A model generated the notes under the pieces. The model did not search any database. It had not been told where the DNA came from and worked only from the letters and a program-made list of their open reading frames with translations. Of a DNA stretch of 22,487 nucleotides, positions 14,744-22,290 are shown piece after piece. Position 1 is the first letter of the stretch. Every line of letters starts with the position of its first letter. Both the position numbers and the translations under genes were made by a program. The DNA comes from Terrisporobacter othiniensis. Its GTDB lineage: Bacteria; Bacillota; Clostridia; Peptostreptococcales; Peptostreptococcaceae. Location of the stretch: the NCBI RefSeq assembly GCF_000808015.1, contig NZ_JWHR01000123.1, forward strand, positions 1 to 22,487. Reading direction: 5' to 3'.

Positions 14744-15832
14744 ATGAAGAAAAAAGGGGTTTTTATTTTAACGCTGTTGATGTTGGTTTTAGTAACGGTA
14801 AATGTATTTGCGGATAATATAGATAGTGCATCTAATTACTTTGCTTTAGATGAAGATATAAATATTTCAAAAGAAGTTTTAGGTGATATTTATTCCGCAG
14901 GAAAATCACTTTCTGTGAAAGATAATGTAGACGGCGATGTTATAGCTCTTGGTGAGAAGATAGATATAACATCAGATGAGTTAAAGGGAAATATAAGATG
15001 TGGTGCACAAACTTTAAATATTAATAGTAAGAATGTAAAAAATATTACATCCTTTGGTCAAAATATCAATATAGGTGAGAAGACTACTGCAAAAGCTGTT
15101 TATATTTCAGCAGAAAATATTAATTTTAAAGGTAGTTGTAAAGGGTTTTATGCCACAGGAAATACAATAATAATTAATGGTAAAATCGATGGTGATGTTA
15201 ATGTCACTTGTGATGAATTGATTATAGCTGATAATGGAGAGATTACAGGCAATATAAAAGTATATTCATCTAAAGAGCCAATTGTCAACTCAAATGTAAC
15301 TATGGATGACATACAATATACTAAAATAGAAAATTCGACTAATGAAAATGAATTAAAAGCCTTAGTAGGTTTTGGAACTATTATATCCATTGTAACATCA
15401 TTAGTACTTGGAATAGTTTTATATTCCTTATTTAAAAAGTTCTTTATAAGTAGTGATGATTTATTAGTTAAACAGCCACTTCCAATAGTTTTTGGAGGAA
15501 TGGCATCATTTATATTAGTGCCAATAGTTAGTTTATTATTATTCATTACTGTAATAGCATTGCCTCTTGGAATTTTATCGTTAATTATGTATTTCATAGT
15601 AGTTTACTTATCACCAGTAATTATGGGAATAGTACTTGGAAGACTTATGCTTAAGAAGAAAAATCCGTATTTACAACTTTTAGTGGGAATACTAATTGTA
15701 AGACTACTAAGCCTTTTACCAATGATTGGCGGTTTTGTATGGGTAGTAAGTGGAATGATTACACAAGGACTAATAGTGTATACATTTTATCAATCAATAA
15801 AATATAAAGAAAATAGAATAGAAGTAAACTAA
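14744..15832 (+). CDS. Secreted bactofilin-like beta-helix protein with membrane domain
   Basis: A 362-residue protein with a signal peptide (about 1-23, ending VFADN). A right-handed beta-helix region follows (about 25-180). It is made of short repeats with the INGKIDGDVNVTCDELIIADNGEITGNI rhythm typical of the bactofilin/polymer-forming cytoskeletal fold (given here only to show the pattern's extent over about residues 146-173). The C-terminal half has four membrane spans (about 205-225, 250-270, 275-300, 315-345). With a signal peptide, the beta-helix would face outside, unlike true cytoplasmic bactofilins. Function is unknown; a link to envelope stress or a permease partner is suggested by the operon. 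AGGGGAG precedes the ATG. It ends the unit, before a strong terminator. Confidence 0.8.
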   Translation: MKKKGVFILTLLMLVLVTVNVFADNIDSASNYFALDEDINISKEVLGDIYSAGKSLSVKDNVDGDVIALGEKIDITSDELKGNIRCGAQTLNINSKNVKNITSFGQNINIGEKTTAKAVYISAENINFKGSCKGFYATGNTIIINGKIDGDVNVTCDELIIADNGEITGNIKVYSSKEPIVNSNVTMDDIQYTKIENSTNENELKALVGFGTIISIVTSLVLGIVLYSLFKKFFISSDDLLVKQPLPIVFGGMASFILVPIVSLLLFITVIALPLGILSLIMYFIVVYLSPVIMGIVLGRLMLKKKNPYLQLLVGILIVRLLSLLPMIGGFVWVVSGMITQGLIVYTFYQSIKYKENRIEVN

Positions 15833-15834
15833 TG

Positions 15835-15870
15835 AAATATGGGTTATTTTATAACCCATATTTTTTTATA
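15835..15870 (+). terminator. Terminator of the kinase-like/AI-2E/bactofilin-like unit
   Basis: AAATATGGGTTAT (15835-15847) pairs perfectly with 15851-15863 around TTT and is followed by a T run. Confidence 0.9.
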
Positions 15871-15974
15871 TTTATATAGATGAGAAATAGCGCATAAAAT
15901 TAAATTGATTTAAAAGTAATTTATAAGTTTTAGACAAATCAAGTAAAGATACAAAGGATTCTATGTAAAAACAT

Positions 15975-16091
15975 ATGGAAAAAGTAAATAAGTCTGAAAT
16001 AGACAGTTTGATTTTGGCAGTTATAGGGTTGGGACAATCATTAAATATAAATATTGATGATTATGAAAAAGTGGTATTTTTTTTAGCCTAA
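15975..16091 (+). CDS. Possible 38-residue protein or gene remnant
   Basis: The frame starts MEKVNKSEIDSLILAVIGLG and ends DYEKVVFFLA. It has protein-like amphipathic character. There is no good ribosome binding site (AAAGGA lies about 16 bases upstream, too far) and no clear promoter. I do not recognise it. It may be a small gene, or the end of a decayed one. Confidence 0.3.
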   Translation: MEKVNKSEIDSLILAVIGLGQSLNINIDDYEKVVFFLA

Positions 16092-16131
16092 GTATACAAA
16101 AAAATTTTATATAAAAATTTATATTAAGCAT

Positions 16132-16160
16132 TTGACAAGTATTGGAAGATAATATATTAT
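16132..16160 (+). promoter_or_regulatory. Promoter of the glycine riboswitch / symporter transcript
   Basis: A perfect TTGACA (16132-16137), 17 bases, then TATTAT (16155-16160). It lies about 30 bases ahead of the riboswitch and is the strongest-looking -35 in the window. Confidence 0.75.
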
Positions 16161-16186
16161 TATTGTTACAAGTTAACAAGTCAATA

Positions 16187-16355
16187 ATCTGATGAAGCTT
16201 TACAGAAGAGTTGTCTTAGGACACACCGAAGGAGTCATACTCTCAGGTACTTACAAAGTGGGACTGTAAAGAATAGGAAACTCTGGAGAGACCCGTAAAG
16301 GGCGCCGAAGGGGCAAGGCTTAATTGCTCAATCTCTCAGGCAAAAGGACAGAGAA
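16187..16355 (+). promoter_or_regulatory. Tandem glycine riboswitch
   Basis: Two glycine aptamers lie in series. Aptamer 1 (about 16198-16271) is closed by CTTTACA/TGTAAAG and has the ACCGAAGGAGT and ACTCTCAGG cores. Aptamer 2 (about 16276-16355) shows CTCTGGAGAGACC, GCGCCGAAGGGGCAA and ATCTCTCAGGCAAAAGGACAG, the textbook glycine pattern. The preceding TCTGATGAAG probably forms the kink-turn with the linker between aptamers. Glycine binding should control the hairpins downstream, and thus the symporter gene at 16595. Confidence 0.93.
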
Positions 16356-16362
16356 TATATAT

Positions 16363-16436
16363 AAAGCATATTTATGCTTTTCTTTGATATGTATGAAATC
16401 CTATACTAAATCATCTTTAAGATTTAGTATTTTTTA
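16363..16436 (+). terminator. Riboswitch expression platform with intrinsic terminator
   Basis: ATACTAAATC (16403-16412) pairs perfectly with GATTTAGTAT (16421-16430), followed by five T residues: a standard terminator about 50 bases after aptamer 2. An earlier hairpin, AAAGCATA/TATGCTTT (16363-16380), with a short T/C tail could be part of the switch. A third stem at 16491-16513 has no T run. For a glycine uptake gene one expects termination when glycine is high; this direction is inference. Confidence 0.7.
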
Positions 16437-16594
16437 ATTGTAAGGAATTTATATTTTATACATATTCGTAATTATTATATTTTTAGTAAACTGCATATAA
16501 TTATTGTATGCAGAATGCAATCTATTCTTGTCTTTATTCATAAAGGATTATATGATTTTGTACTTAATTATTTAATTACAAAAGGAGTGTTTTT

Positions 16595-17965
16595 ATGGAT
16601 TTTCTTAACTTATTAAACCAAGTGGACAGTTTTATATGGGGGCCACCATTATTAATTTTATTAGTAGGTACAGGTATTTACCTTACTATAAGACTGGGAC
16701 TAATACAAATTGTAAAATTACCTAAGGCATTAAAATTAATTTTTAAAGCTGAAAATGATGGTAGTGGTGATATTTCAAGTTTTGGAGCATTATGTACAGC
16801 TCTTGCAGCAACAATAGGAACAGGTAATATAGTAGGGGTTGCCACAGCGATTAAAGCTGGGGGACCAGGAGCGTTATTTTGGATGTGGCTTGCAGCATTT
16901 TTTGGAATGGCGACTAAATACTCAGAAGGTTTACTTGCTATAAAATTTAGAACTAAGGATGAAAATGGTCAAGTATCTGGTGGACCAATGTACTACATAG
17001 TAAATGGTATGGGTGAAAAATGGAGACCTTTAGCATCGTTCTTTGCTATAAGTGGTATATTAGTGGCACTTTTAGGAATAGGTACTTTTTCACAAGTTAA
17101 TTCAATTACAGATGCAGTGCAAGGTTCTTTCAATATAGATCCAAAAGTAACAGGTATAATATTAGCTATTTGCGTTGCTCTAGTAGTATTTGGAGGTCTT
17201 CAAAGTATATCGAATGTTGCAACAAAGATAGTTCCTTTTATGACAGTAGTATATATATTAATATGTTTTACCATTTTAGGAAAATCTTATGAATTAATAC
17301 CAGAAACTTTTATTTTAATATTTAAAAGTGCTTTTACAGGTCAGGCTGCAGCAGGAGGGTTTATGGGGGCAACAGTATCTATGGCTATTAGAAATGGTAT
17401 AGCTCGTGGTGTATTTTCAAATGAGTCAGGTCTTGGTAGTGCTCCAATTGCAGCAGCTGCAGCAAAAACTAATTGGCCAGCAGAACAAGGGCTTATATCA
17501 ATGACAGGTACTTTTATAGATAGTATAATAATTTGTACATTAACAGGAATGTCTTTAATAATTTCAGGTGTGTGGCAAAGTGATTTAAATGGAGCTATAA
17601 TGACTCAATCGGCTTTTGCATCAGTGCTTCCTAATTTAGGACCAATATTTTTAACAATAAGTTTAAGTCTATTTGCATTTACAACCATTCTTGGGTGGAG
17701 TTATTACGGAGAAAGATGTTTTGAATTTTTATTTGGTGTTAAAAAGATAAATTTATTTAGAACTTTATTTGTGCTTATGGTATTACTTGGTGCATTTTTA
17801 AAACTGGAAATGGTATGGATTATAGCTGATATAGTAAATGGTCTTATGGCTTTACCAAATTTAATCGCATTACTTGCTCTATCTCCAGTGATTATATCAG
17901 AAACTAAATTATACTTAGAATATTTAGATAGAAAAACTAAATTAGATAGTGAAAAAATAGGTTAA
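16595..17965 (+). CDS. AGCS-family sodium:alanine/glycine symporter
   Basis: A 456-residue polytopic membrane protein with the full set of alanine/glycine:cation symporter signatures. These are FGALCTALAATIGTGNIVGVA near residues 60-85, AGGPGALFWMWLAAFFGMATKYSEG, GGPMYYI, and the ARGVFSNESGLGSAPIAAAA motif near 275-295. It imports small neutral amino acids with Na+. Placement behind a tandem glycine riboswitch makes glycine the most likely substrate, or one of them. Length and motifs are complete. The start has AGGAGTG upstream. It is transcribed alone from the promoter at 16132-16160, through a leader of roughly 430 bases. Only a weak A/T hairpin at about 17983-18001 follows, so some read-through towards the PepSY gene is possible. 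Whether alanine is also carried cannot be read from the sequence. Confidence 0.93.
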   Translation: MDFLNLLNQVDSFIWGPPLLILLVGTGIYLTIRLGLIQIVKLPKALKLIFKAENDGSGDISSFGALCTALAATIGTGNIVGVATAIKAGGPGALFWMWLAAFFGMATKYSEGLLAIKFRTKDENGQVSGGPMYYIVNGMGEKWRPLASFFAISGILVALLGIGTFSQVNSITDAVQGSFNIDPKVTGIILAICVALVVFGGLQSISNVATKIVPFMTVVYILICFTILGKSYELIPETFILIFKSAFTGQAAAGGFMGATVSMAIRNGIARGVFSNESGLGSAPIAAAAAKTNWPAEQGLISMTGTFIDSIIICTLTGMSLIISGVWQSDLNGAIMTQSAFASVLPNLGPIFLTISLSLFAFTTILGWSYYGERCFEFLFGVKKINLFRTLFVLMVLLGAFLKLEMVWIIADIVNGLMALPNLIALLALSPVIISETKLYLEYLDRKTKLDSEKIG

Positions 17966-18092
17966 TATAGTAGATTTTATTGAAAAAGTAAAAACTTTTT
18001 TAAAAAATTTTTATATTTTTACAAAAAAGGGACCCAAAATAGAACTTAACTTTTGTATATATAGTATAAAAAATAAAAAAGGAGAGATTTCA

Positions 18093-18794
18093 ATGAAATT
18101 AAAAAAAATGGTAGCAATAGGATTAGGTGTAGTGCTTACATCATCAACAGTATTATCACAAGTGGGAGCAGTTGATGCAGCTTCAAAACTTATAGGAAGT
18201 ACAAAAGCAAAGGAAATAATGTTAAAGAAGGTTCCGGGAGCAAAGATAGTTAAATTTAGATTAGATAATGACAGAACTCCAGAATATGAAGGAGAACTAA
18301 CAAAAGGAAGTTATAAATATGAAATAGATGTAAATGCTAAAACAGGAAAAATAACTGACTATGAAAAAGAAAAAATAAAAACTTCTTCTTCAAAATACAT
18401 AGGAGAAACTAAAGCAAAAGAAATAATGTTAAAGAAAGTTCCAGGGGCAAAAATAGTTAAATTTAAACTAGATAAAGATGATACTCCAGAATATGAGGGA
18501 GAACTAACAAAAGGAAGTTATAAGTATGAAATATCAGTAAATGCTAAAAGTGGAAAGATCACTGATTATGAAAAAGAAAAAATAAAAACTTCTTCTAAAA
18601 AATTAATAGGGGAAGCAAAAGCAAAAGAAATAATGTTAAAGAAAGTTCCAGGAGCAAAAATAGTTAAATTTGAATTAGATAATGACAAAACACCAGAATA
18701 TGAAGGTGAGCTAAGAAAAGGCAAATATGAATATGAAATATCAGTAAATGCTATAACAGGTAAAATAACAGATTTTGAAAAAGATAATGATTAA
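18093..18794 (+). CDS. Secreted protein with three tandem PepSY domains
   Basis: A 233-residue precursor with a signal peptide (about 1-29, ending AVDAAS). Three near-identical 65-69-residue PepSY repeats follow, starting at residues 31, 100 and 169. Each has the IG.TKAKEIMLKKVPGAKIVKF helix-strand start, the DxTPEYEGEL strand and a YEI.VNA.TGKITDYE end. PepSY domains act as protease-inhibiting propeptides (M4 family) and occur in secreted clostridial proteins of unknown role. No peptidase is attached here. The repeats are highly similar in DNA as well, so they arose recently by duplication or are kept alike by recombination. AGGAGAG precedes the ATG. The gene ends 25 bases before the phage-type polymerase with no terminator between, so the two are likely co-transcribed. 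Confidence 0.88.
   Translation: MKLKKMVAIGLGVVLTSSTVLSQVGAVDAASKLIGSTKAKEIMLKKVPGAKIVKFRLDNDRTPEYEGELTKGSYKYEIDVNAKTGKITDYEKEKIKTSSSKYIGETKAKEIMLKKVPGAKIVKFKLDKDDTPEYEGELTKGSYKYEISVNAKSGKITDYEKEKIKTSSKKLIGEAKAKEIMLKKVPGAKIVKFELDNDKTPEYEGELRKGKYEYEISVNAITGKITDFEKDND
18183..18794 (+). repeat. Three tandem ~207-bp direct repeats within the PepSY gene
   Basis: Units at 18183-18389, 18390-18596 and 18597-18794 encode successive PepSY domains. Long stretches, such as the codons for KAKEIMLKKVPGAKIVKF, differ at only a few bases between units. Copy number could change by recombination. Confidence 0.85.
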
Positions 18795-18819
18795 TAAAAA
18801 ATAAAAAAGGAATAAAAAT

Positions 18820-20580
18820 ATGAAAAAAGAGAGAAGACGTATAATTATTGACTTTGAAGTATTGTCCAAAGGCGGTTTTTGGATGTGCTGCATGAAGGAT
18901 TATAAAACACAAAAAGAACATATTATAATTAATAATAGAGAAGAATTTCTTAGGGTTTTTAATAAAAATAAAGATTCTGTTTGGGTTGGATACAATATAA
19001 AAGGATATGATCAATGGATAATGAAAGCAATAATTGCTGGAGTAGACCCTTGTATAATATCAGATAAATTAATTGAACAAAATATTTCGCCATATCAAGT
19101 AGATAGGAGTTTGAATAGAATTCCTATATATATTTTTGAATTAAATGATAGCTATAGAAGTTTAAAAGAATTAGAATTATTCATGGGAGAAGATATAAGA
19201 GAAAGTACAGTTCCATTTGATTTAAATAGATACCCAACAAAAGAAGAAATTGAAGAGCTAACTACCTATTGTCTTCATGATGTAAGAATGACTTTTAAAG
19301 TATTTAAAGAAGTCTACTACAAATATGAGGCTCAATTGGGGTTAATAGAATACTTTAACCTGGATGAAAGTATGATTAATAAAACAGAAGCACAACTAAG
19401 TGCATATATTCTTGGAGCGAAAAAGCCTAATTATGCTAGAGAAGATGTAGCAGACTTTGAAATAGTAAATACCATAGAACTTAGTAAGTATAATAATATA
19501 AAACAGTGGTATGAAGATTATAATAATAGAGATTTTAAAAAGTATCTAAGAGCGAATGTATATGGAGTTGACACAGATTTTGGTTGGGGAGGTCTTCATT
19601 CTGCAAGGAAAAAATACCAAGGTGAAGATTTTATTGTGAACTCAGATGTTAGTTCATTTTATCCATCAATTATGATAGAATATGGGCTTCTTAGTAGAAA
19701 TATACAAAACCCAACTAAATTTAAAGAAATAAGAGATACAAGATTTAAATTTAAAAAAGAAAAAAATCCTATAGAAAAATCACTTAAACTTGTATTGAAT
19801 TCTACTTATGGAGCTTGTTTAGATGCAAATAATGATTTGTATGATCAAAGACAAGGTATAGGTATTTGTGTAAATGGACAGTTGTTACTTCTTGATTTAA
19901 TAGAAAAAGTTGAGTTAGAATTTGGTGATAGAGCAGAGTTTATACAAGGAAATACAGATGGTGTAATGTTTAAATTTAAATCTAAAGAAGATGTAGATAA
20001 ATATTTAGAAATATGCAAAGAGTGGAGTCAAAGAACAAGAATGAACTTAGATCATGACTTTGTTAAAAAGATAATTCAAAAAGATGTAAATAATTATATC
20101 TATGTTAAAGAAGAAGGAAGTATAAAAAGCAAGGGTGCATATGTTAAAAAATTAAGTTTAATAGATAATGATTTACCTATTGTAAATAAAGCTATTAAGG
20201 AGAAACTTATTAACGATATAGAAATTGAAGATACTATAAATAATTGTAATGATTTAATGGATTTCCAAAAATGTGTCAAAATCACAGGTAAATACAGTCA
20301 TGCCGTTTATGGTAGCGAAAATATAAACCTAAAGGTATTTAGAGTATTTGCTAGTAAATCTAGTAGTGACAATGCCATAATGAAGATGAAAAGTGATGGA
20401 AAATTAGAAAAAATAAGTTATACACCAGATAGAGTTTTTATTGATAATAGTAAGGTGATTGGTAAAGATGTTTTAGATAAACTAGACAAGTCTTGGTATA
20501 TTAAATTAGCCAAGGATAGATTGGAAAGTTTTATTCCAGAAAATTCATTTACTTTATTTGATTATTTTAATATGATTTAA
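18820..20580 (+). CDS. Phage-type family B DNA polymerase
   Basis: A 586-residue protein with the ordered motifs of an exonuclease-proofreading family B polymerase: Exo I DFE (11-13), Exo II GYNIKGYD (57-64), Exo III YCLHD (150-154), motif A SDVSSFYPS (275-283), motif B KLVLNSTYG (323-331) and motif C NTDG (378-381). Motif C has Asn in place of the first Asp of DTD, a form I believe is common in Firmicutes phage enzymes, so activity is still likely. The length is short for a cellular PolB and fits phage replication proteins. I see no clear TPR1 insertion of the protein-primed type. No phage structural, integrase or other replication genes surround it. AAGGA precedes the ATG. It follows the PepSY gene in the same unit and ends at a strong terminator. 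Confidence 0.85.
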   Translation: MKKERRRIIIDFEVLSKGGFWMCCMKDYKTQKEHIIINNREEFLRVFNKNKDSVWVGYNIKGYDQWIMKAIIAGVDPCIISDKLIEQNISPYQVDRSLNRIPIYIFELNDSYRSLKELELFMGEDIRESTVPFDLNRYPTKEEIEELTTYCLHDVRMTFKVFKEVYYKYEAQLGLIEYFNLDESMINKTEAQLSAYILGAKKPNYAREDVADFEIVNTIELSKYNNIKQWYEDYNNRDFKKYLRANVYGVDTDFGWGGLHSARKKYQGEDFIVNSDVSSFYPSIMIEYGLLSRNIQNPTKFKEIRDTRFKFKKEKNPIEKSLKLVLNSTYGACLDANNDLYDQRQGIGICVNGQLLLLDLIEKVELEFGDRAEFIQGNTDGVMFKFKSKEDVDKYLEICKEWSQRTRMNLDHDFVKKIIQKDVNNYIYVKEEGSIKSKGAYVKKLSLIDNDLPIVNKAIKEKLINDIEIEDTINNCNDLMDFQKCVKITGKYSHAVYGSENINLKVFRVFASKSSSDNAIMKMKSDGKLEKISYTPDRVFIDNSKVIGKDVLDKLDKSWYIKLAKDRLESFIPENSFTLFDYFNMI

Positions 20581-20586
20581 AAGTAT

Positions 20587-20622
20587 AAAAGAGCCGTATA
20601 AAATACGGCTCTTTTATTTGGG
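20587..20622 (+). terminator. Terminator after the polymerase gene
   Basis: AAAAGAGCCGTAT (20587-20599) pairs perfectly with 20603-20615 around AAA, followed by a T-rich tail. Confidence 0.9.
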
Positions 20623-20632
20623 CTAGCGTCAT

Positions 20633-20688
20633 ACTTATACTAGATGTATAAGTTCCCACTTATGAATATAATTATAAGTTATACATCT
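20633..20688. repeat. Overlapping, mutually exclusive inverted repeats
   Basis: ACTTATAC (20633-20640) pairs with GTATAAGT (20646-20653). The same GTATAA belongs to AGATGTATAA (20642-20651), which pairs with TTATACATCT (20679-20688), with a small inner stem CTTAT/ATAAG. The two folds cannot form together. It lies between convergent genes, so it may be a 3' processing or termination structure or a small repeat element. Confidence 0.45.
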
Positions 20689-20758
20689 ATAAAAGTAAAT
20701 GGAAATATTTGCAAAAAGAACCGTAATACTAAATTGAAATAAGATTGCAAATTATATT

Positions 20759-21259
20759 TTACTTTGGAATATGATTTAAAATAAAAGAAGACACATCTTG
20801 GACAGGTATATTTAGAACTGTGGCAAACTCCTCGTCTATTAATTTCTCAGCAGCTTTTTTAAAATCTTCATCCGTTTTGGATAATTTTTTTCCAATAGAT
20901 AATTTCTCTTGTTCATTAATAGTAATACTCTTTACTACTTGAGCTAATTCTTCACACACACTATTTTTTATTACTGACTTGAAGTGCTCACTTCTTTGCC
21001 TATCGTTATCTATTTTAAGTACCTCTATGTTAGGAATACTTTTAATAATAGACATTACTTCTTTTTCTGATAAAAGATGCCTCATAAATACTTTTTTGTT
21101 ATCTGTAGGAACCTTAATGATAGTATTTTTATCAGAATACACTGGTTGTATTACATAATAGGATTTACGACCTATGTAGATATTTTCTTCTTCAATAATA
21201 TCTACAACTTTACAAACACTCATTGCTCCATAAATTATATAATCATTTTTGTTGAACAT
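20759..21259 (-). CDS. CarD/CdnL-family RNA polymerase-binding regulator
   Basis: A 166-residue protein whose first 60 residues match the CarD_CdnL_TRCF RNA-polymerase-interaction domain: a short strand start (DYIIYGAMSVCKVVDI), a YYVIQPVYSDKNTIIKVPTDN core, and the VFMRHLLSEKEV transition to helices. The rest is helical and basic, as in CarD proteins, where it contacts promoter DNA near the -10 region and stabilises the open complex. Length is normal for clostridial members. AGGGGTGA lies about 8 bases upstream of the ATG. It is transcribed alone on the minus strand and converges on the polymerase gene. Upstream it has a near-palindrome at 21320-21358 that could be an operator. Several CarD paralogues are common in clostridia; this one's target is unknown. 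Confidence 0.85.
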   Translation of the reverse strand: MFNKNDYIIYGAMSVCKVVDIIEEENIYIGRKSYYVIQPVYSDKNTIIKVPTDNKKVFMRHLLSEKEVMSIIKSIPNIEVLKIDNDRQRSEHFKSVIKNSVCEELAQVVKSITINEQEKLSIGKKLSKTDEDFKKAAEKLIDEEFATVLNIPVQDVSSFILNHIPK

Positions 21260-21319
21260 GTAAGAATCACCCCTTATAAAAAATTTACTTTGACAATTGG
21301 GATTAACTTATCAAAATTT

Positions 21320-21358
21320 TACACTATACTTATATTCTATCATACTTTGCATAGTGTA
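21320..21358. promoter_or_regulatory. Operator-like inverted repeat upstream of the CarD-family gene
   Basis: TACACTAT (21320-21327) and ATAGTGTA (21351-21358) are perfect 8-bp inverted arms 23 bases apart. They flank A/T-rich sequence that, on the minus strand, includes TATAGT as a possible -10. An operator or promoter role is inference. Confidence 0.4.
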
Positions 21359-21382
21359 TGTAAGTTTTATAAAATACATAAG

Positions 21383-21421
21383 AAATAAACCTATGGCTAG
21401 CTAGCTATAGGTTTATTTTTG
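21383..21421. terminator. Terminator of the small Cys-ending gene (bidirectional form)
   Basis: AAATAAACCTAT...GCTAG pairs with CTAGC...ATAGGTTTATTT, a near-perfect 18-bp palindrome with one G-T pair. It lies just after the stop of the minus-strand gene at 21435. The stronger T run is on the plus strand. Confidence 0.65.
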
Positions 21422-21434
21422 GAGAACTCAATAA

Positions 21435-21623
21435 TTAACAATTTTCAAAAGTAGTAGTATCTAAATTAGTATATATAAGTCCACTACTTACCCCAAAGAA
21501 ATTAACACTAGAGTCGGCAAAAGAAGGTTCGCCATCTAAGTTAAAATTTGTACAAGAGTAAGCTATTTCTTCGTATCCTTTTTCAGTTAAAGCTAAATTA
21601 TTAGAAGTTGAATTATTATTCAT
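21435..21623 (-). CDS. Small Ser/Thr/Asn-rich protein ending in Cys, 62 residues
   Basis: I start it at the ATG at 21621-21623 (complement), preceded by AAAGGTGG about 9 bases away; a GTG three codons earlier is part of that region. The product opens MNNNSTSNNLALTEKG, has an EEIAYSC segment, and a C-terminal part rich in Ser, Thr, Phe and Gly (FFGVSSGLIYTN) that ends TTTFENC. There is no signal peptide or membrane span. I do not recognise it. The acidic front and Ser/Thr/Cys-containing rear are compatible with a peptide precursor, but no modifying enzyme or transporter is visible nearby, so this is only a thought. The strong start signal and following terminator make it a likely gene. Confidence 0.55.
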   Translation of the reverse strand: MNNNSTSNNLALTEKGYEEIAYSCTNFNLDGEPSFADSSVNFFGVSSGLIYTNLDTTTFENC

Positions 21624-21785
21624 ATTTAACACCCACCTTTAATTTGTTTTATTTTTATAATATATATTGTATGAGGAGGACGAGTTTAAGTCAATTAAAA
21701 TATTGAAAATTCTGAAAATTTTTAATATTCAAAAAGTGTTCTTAATACATTATAAAAAATAAAATTATGAGTTTTGAGGTTAATA

Positions 21786-22019
21786 TTATTTATTTTTTGC
21801 TAATAAAGCAGCCTTAAAGTACCTGCACATCGTCCACCTTAAGTACAATCTATATTCATTGATGGAGATGATCACATGATTACTTTCTTTTAAGAACTCT
21901 TTAATAAAATAATTTAAAGAGTATACGACACTTGGTGTGAAGATTATATTTTTTGAATTAAAAAAATTAAAAAGCTTGCATATAATCTCAATACTAAGGC
22001 TTGTAAATTGTAAGCACAT
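21786..22019 (-). pseudogene. Possible C-terminal remnant of a degraded gene
   Basis: The 77-codon frame reads like a globular protein tail (FTPSVVYSLNYFIKEF, then YLRWTMCRYFKAALLAKNK). The ATG at its start has no ribosome binding site and no promoter, so it is more likely the 3' end of a truncated gene than a complete one. I do not recognise the family. Confidence 0.35.
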
Positions 22020-22025
22020 TTATAA

Positions 22026-22178
22026 TTACACGTATTTATATTAAAAGCACTATTTTCTATAAAACTCCCTATAGATTTGCTAAGTTTAGGAGATTTTGGT
22101 AAGGAAGTACTATCGTTAGAAACATATATGGAATTAGCAAGCGTTATCTCCTTTCAATTAAATATATTAATTATATAG
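22026..22178 (+). pseudogene. Possible internal or C-terminal gene fragment
   Basis: An open frame of 50 codons without a start includes SIKLPIDLLSLGDFGKEVL and ETYMELASVISFQLN, which look like real protein rather than random A/T translation. Both ends lack signals. Probably a fossil; family unknown. Confidence 0.3.
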
Positions 22179-22290
22179 GTTTCATTTAAAATAGCATTAC
22201 TTGGGAAGAACTAAATCAACGTAATTAATTATGAATATAAAAATTATATTAATAAAAACTAATAATAGATATTACTGATAGGAGGCAAAA

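Larger units (their letters stand above)
21633..22290. other. Gene-poor region with decayed coding fragments
   Basis: About 650 bases without a well-signalled gene. They contain a minus-strand open frame (21786-22019) and a plus-strand fragment (22026-22178), neither with a ribosome binding site. The rest is A/T-rich. AGGAGG at 22280-22284 belongs to the gene at 22291. Confidence 0.5.

Noticed and set aside
18378..18596. CRISPR-like repeat array
   Set aside because: The repeats are 207 bp long and encode PepSY domains in frame; there are no short repeats with unique spacers.
20000..20005. Reading the polymerase as inactive because motif C is NTDG
   Set aside because: The second Asp is kept and the Asn form seems usual among related phage enzymes; all other motifs are intact, so loss of activity is not supported. 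(The motif itself is encoded near 19951-19962.)
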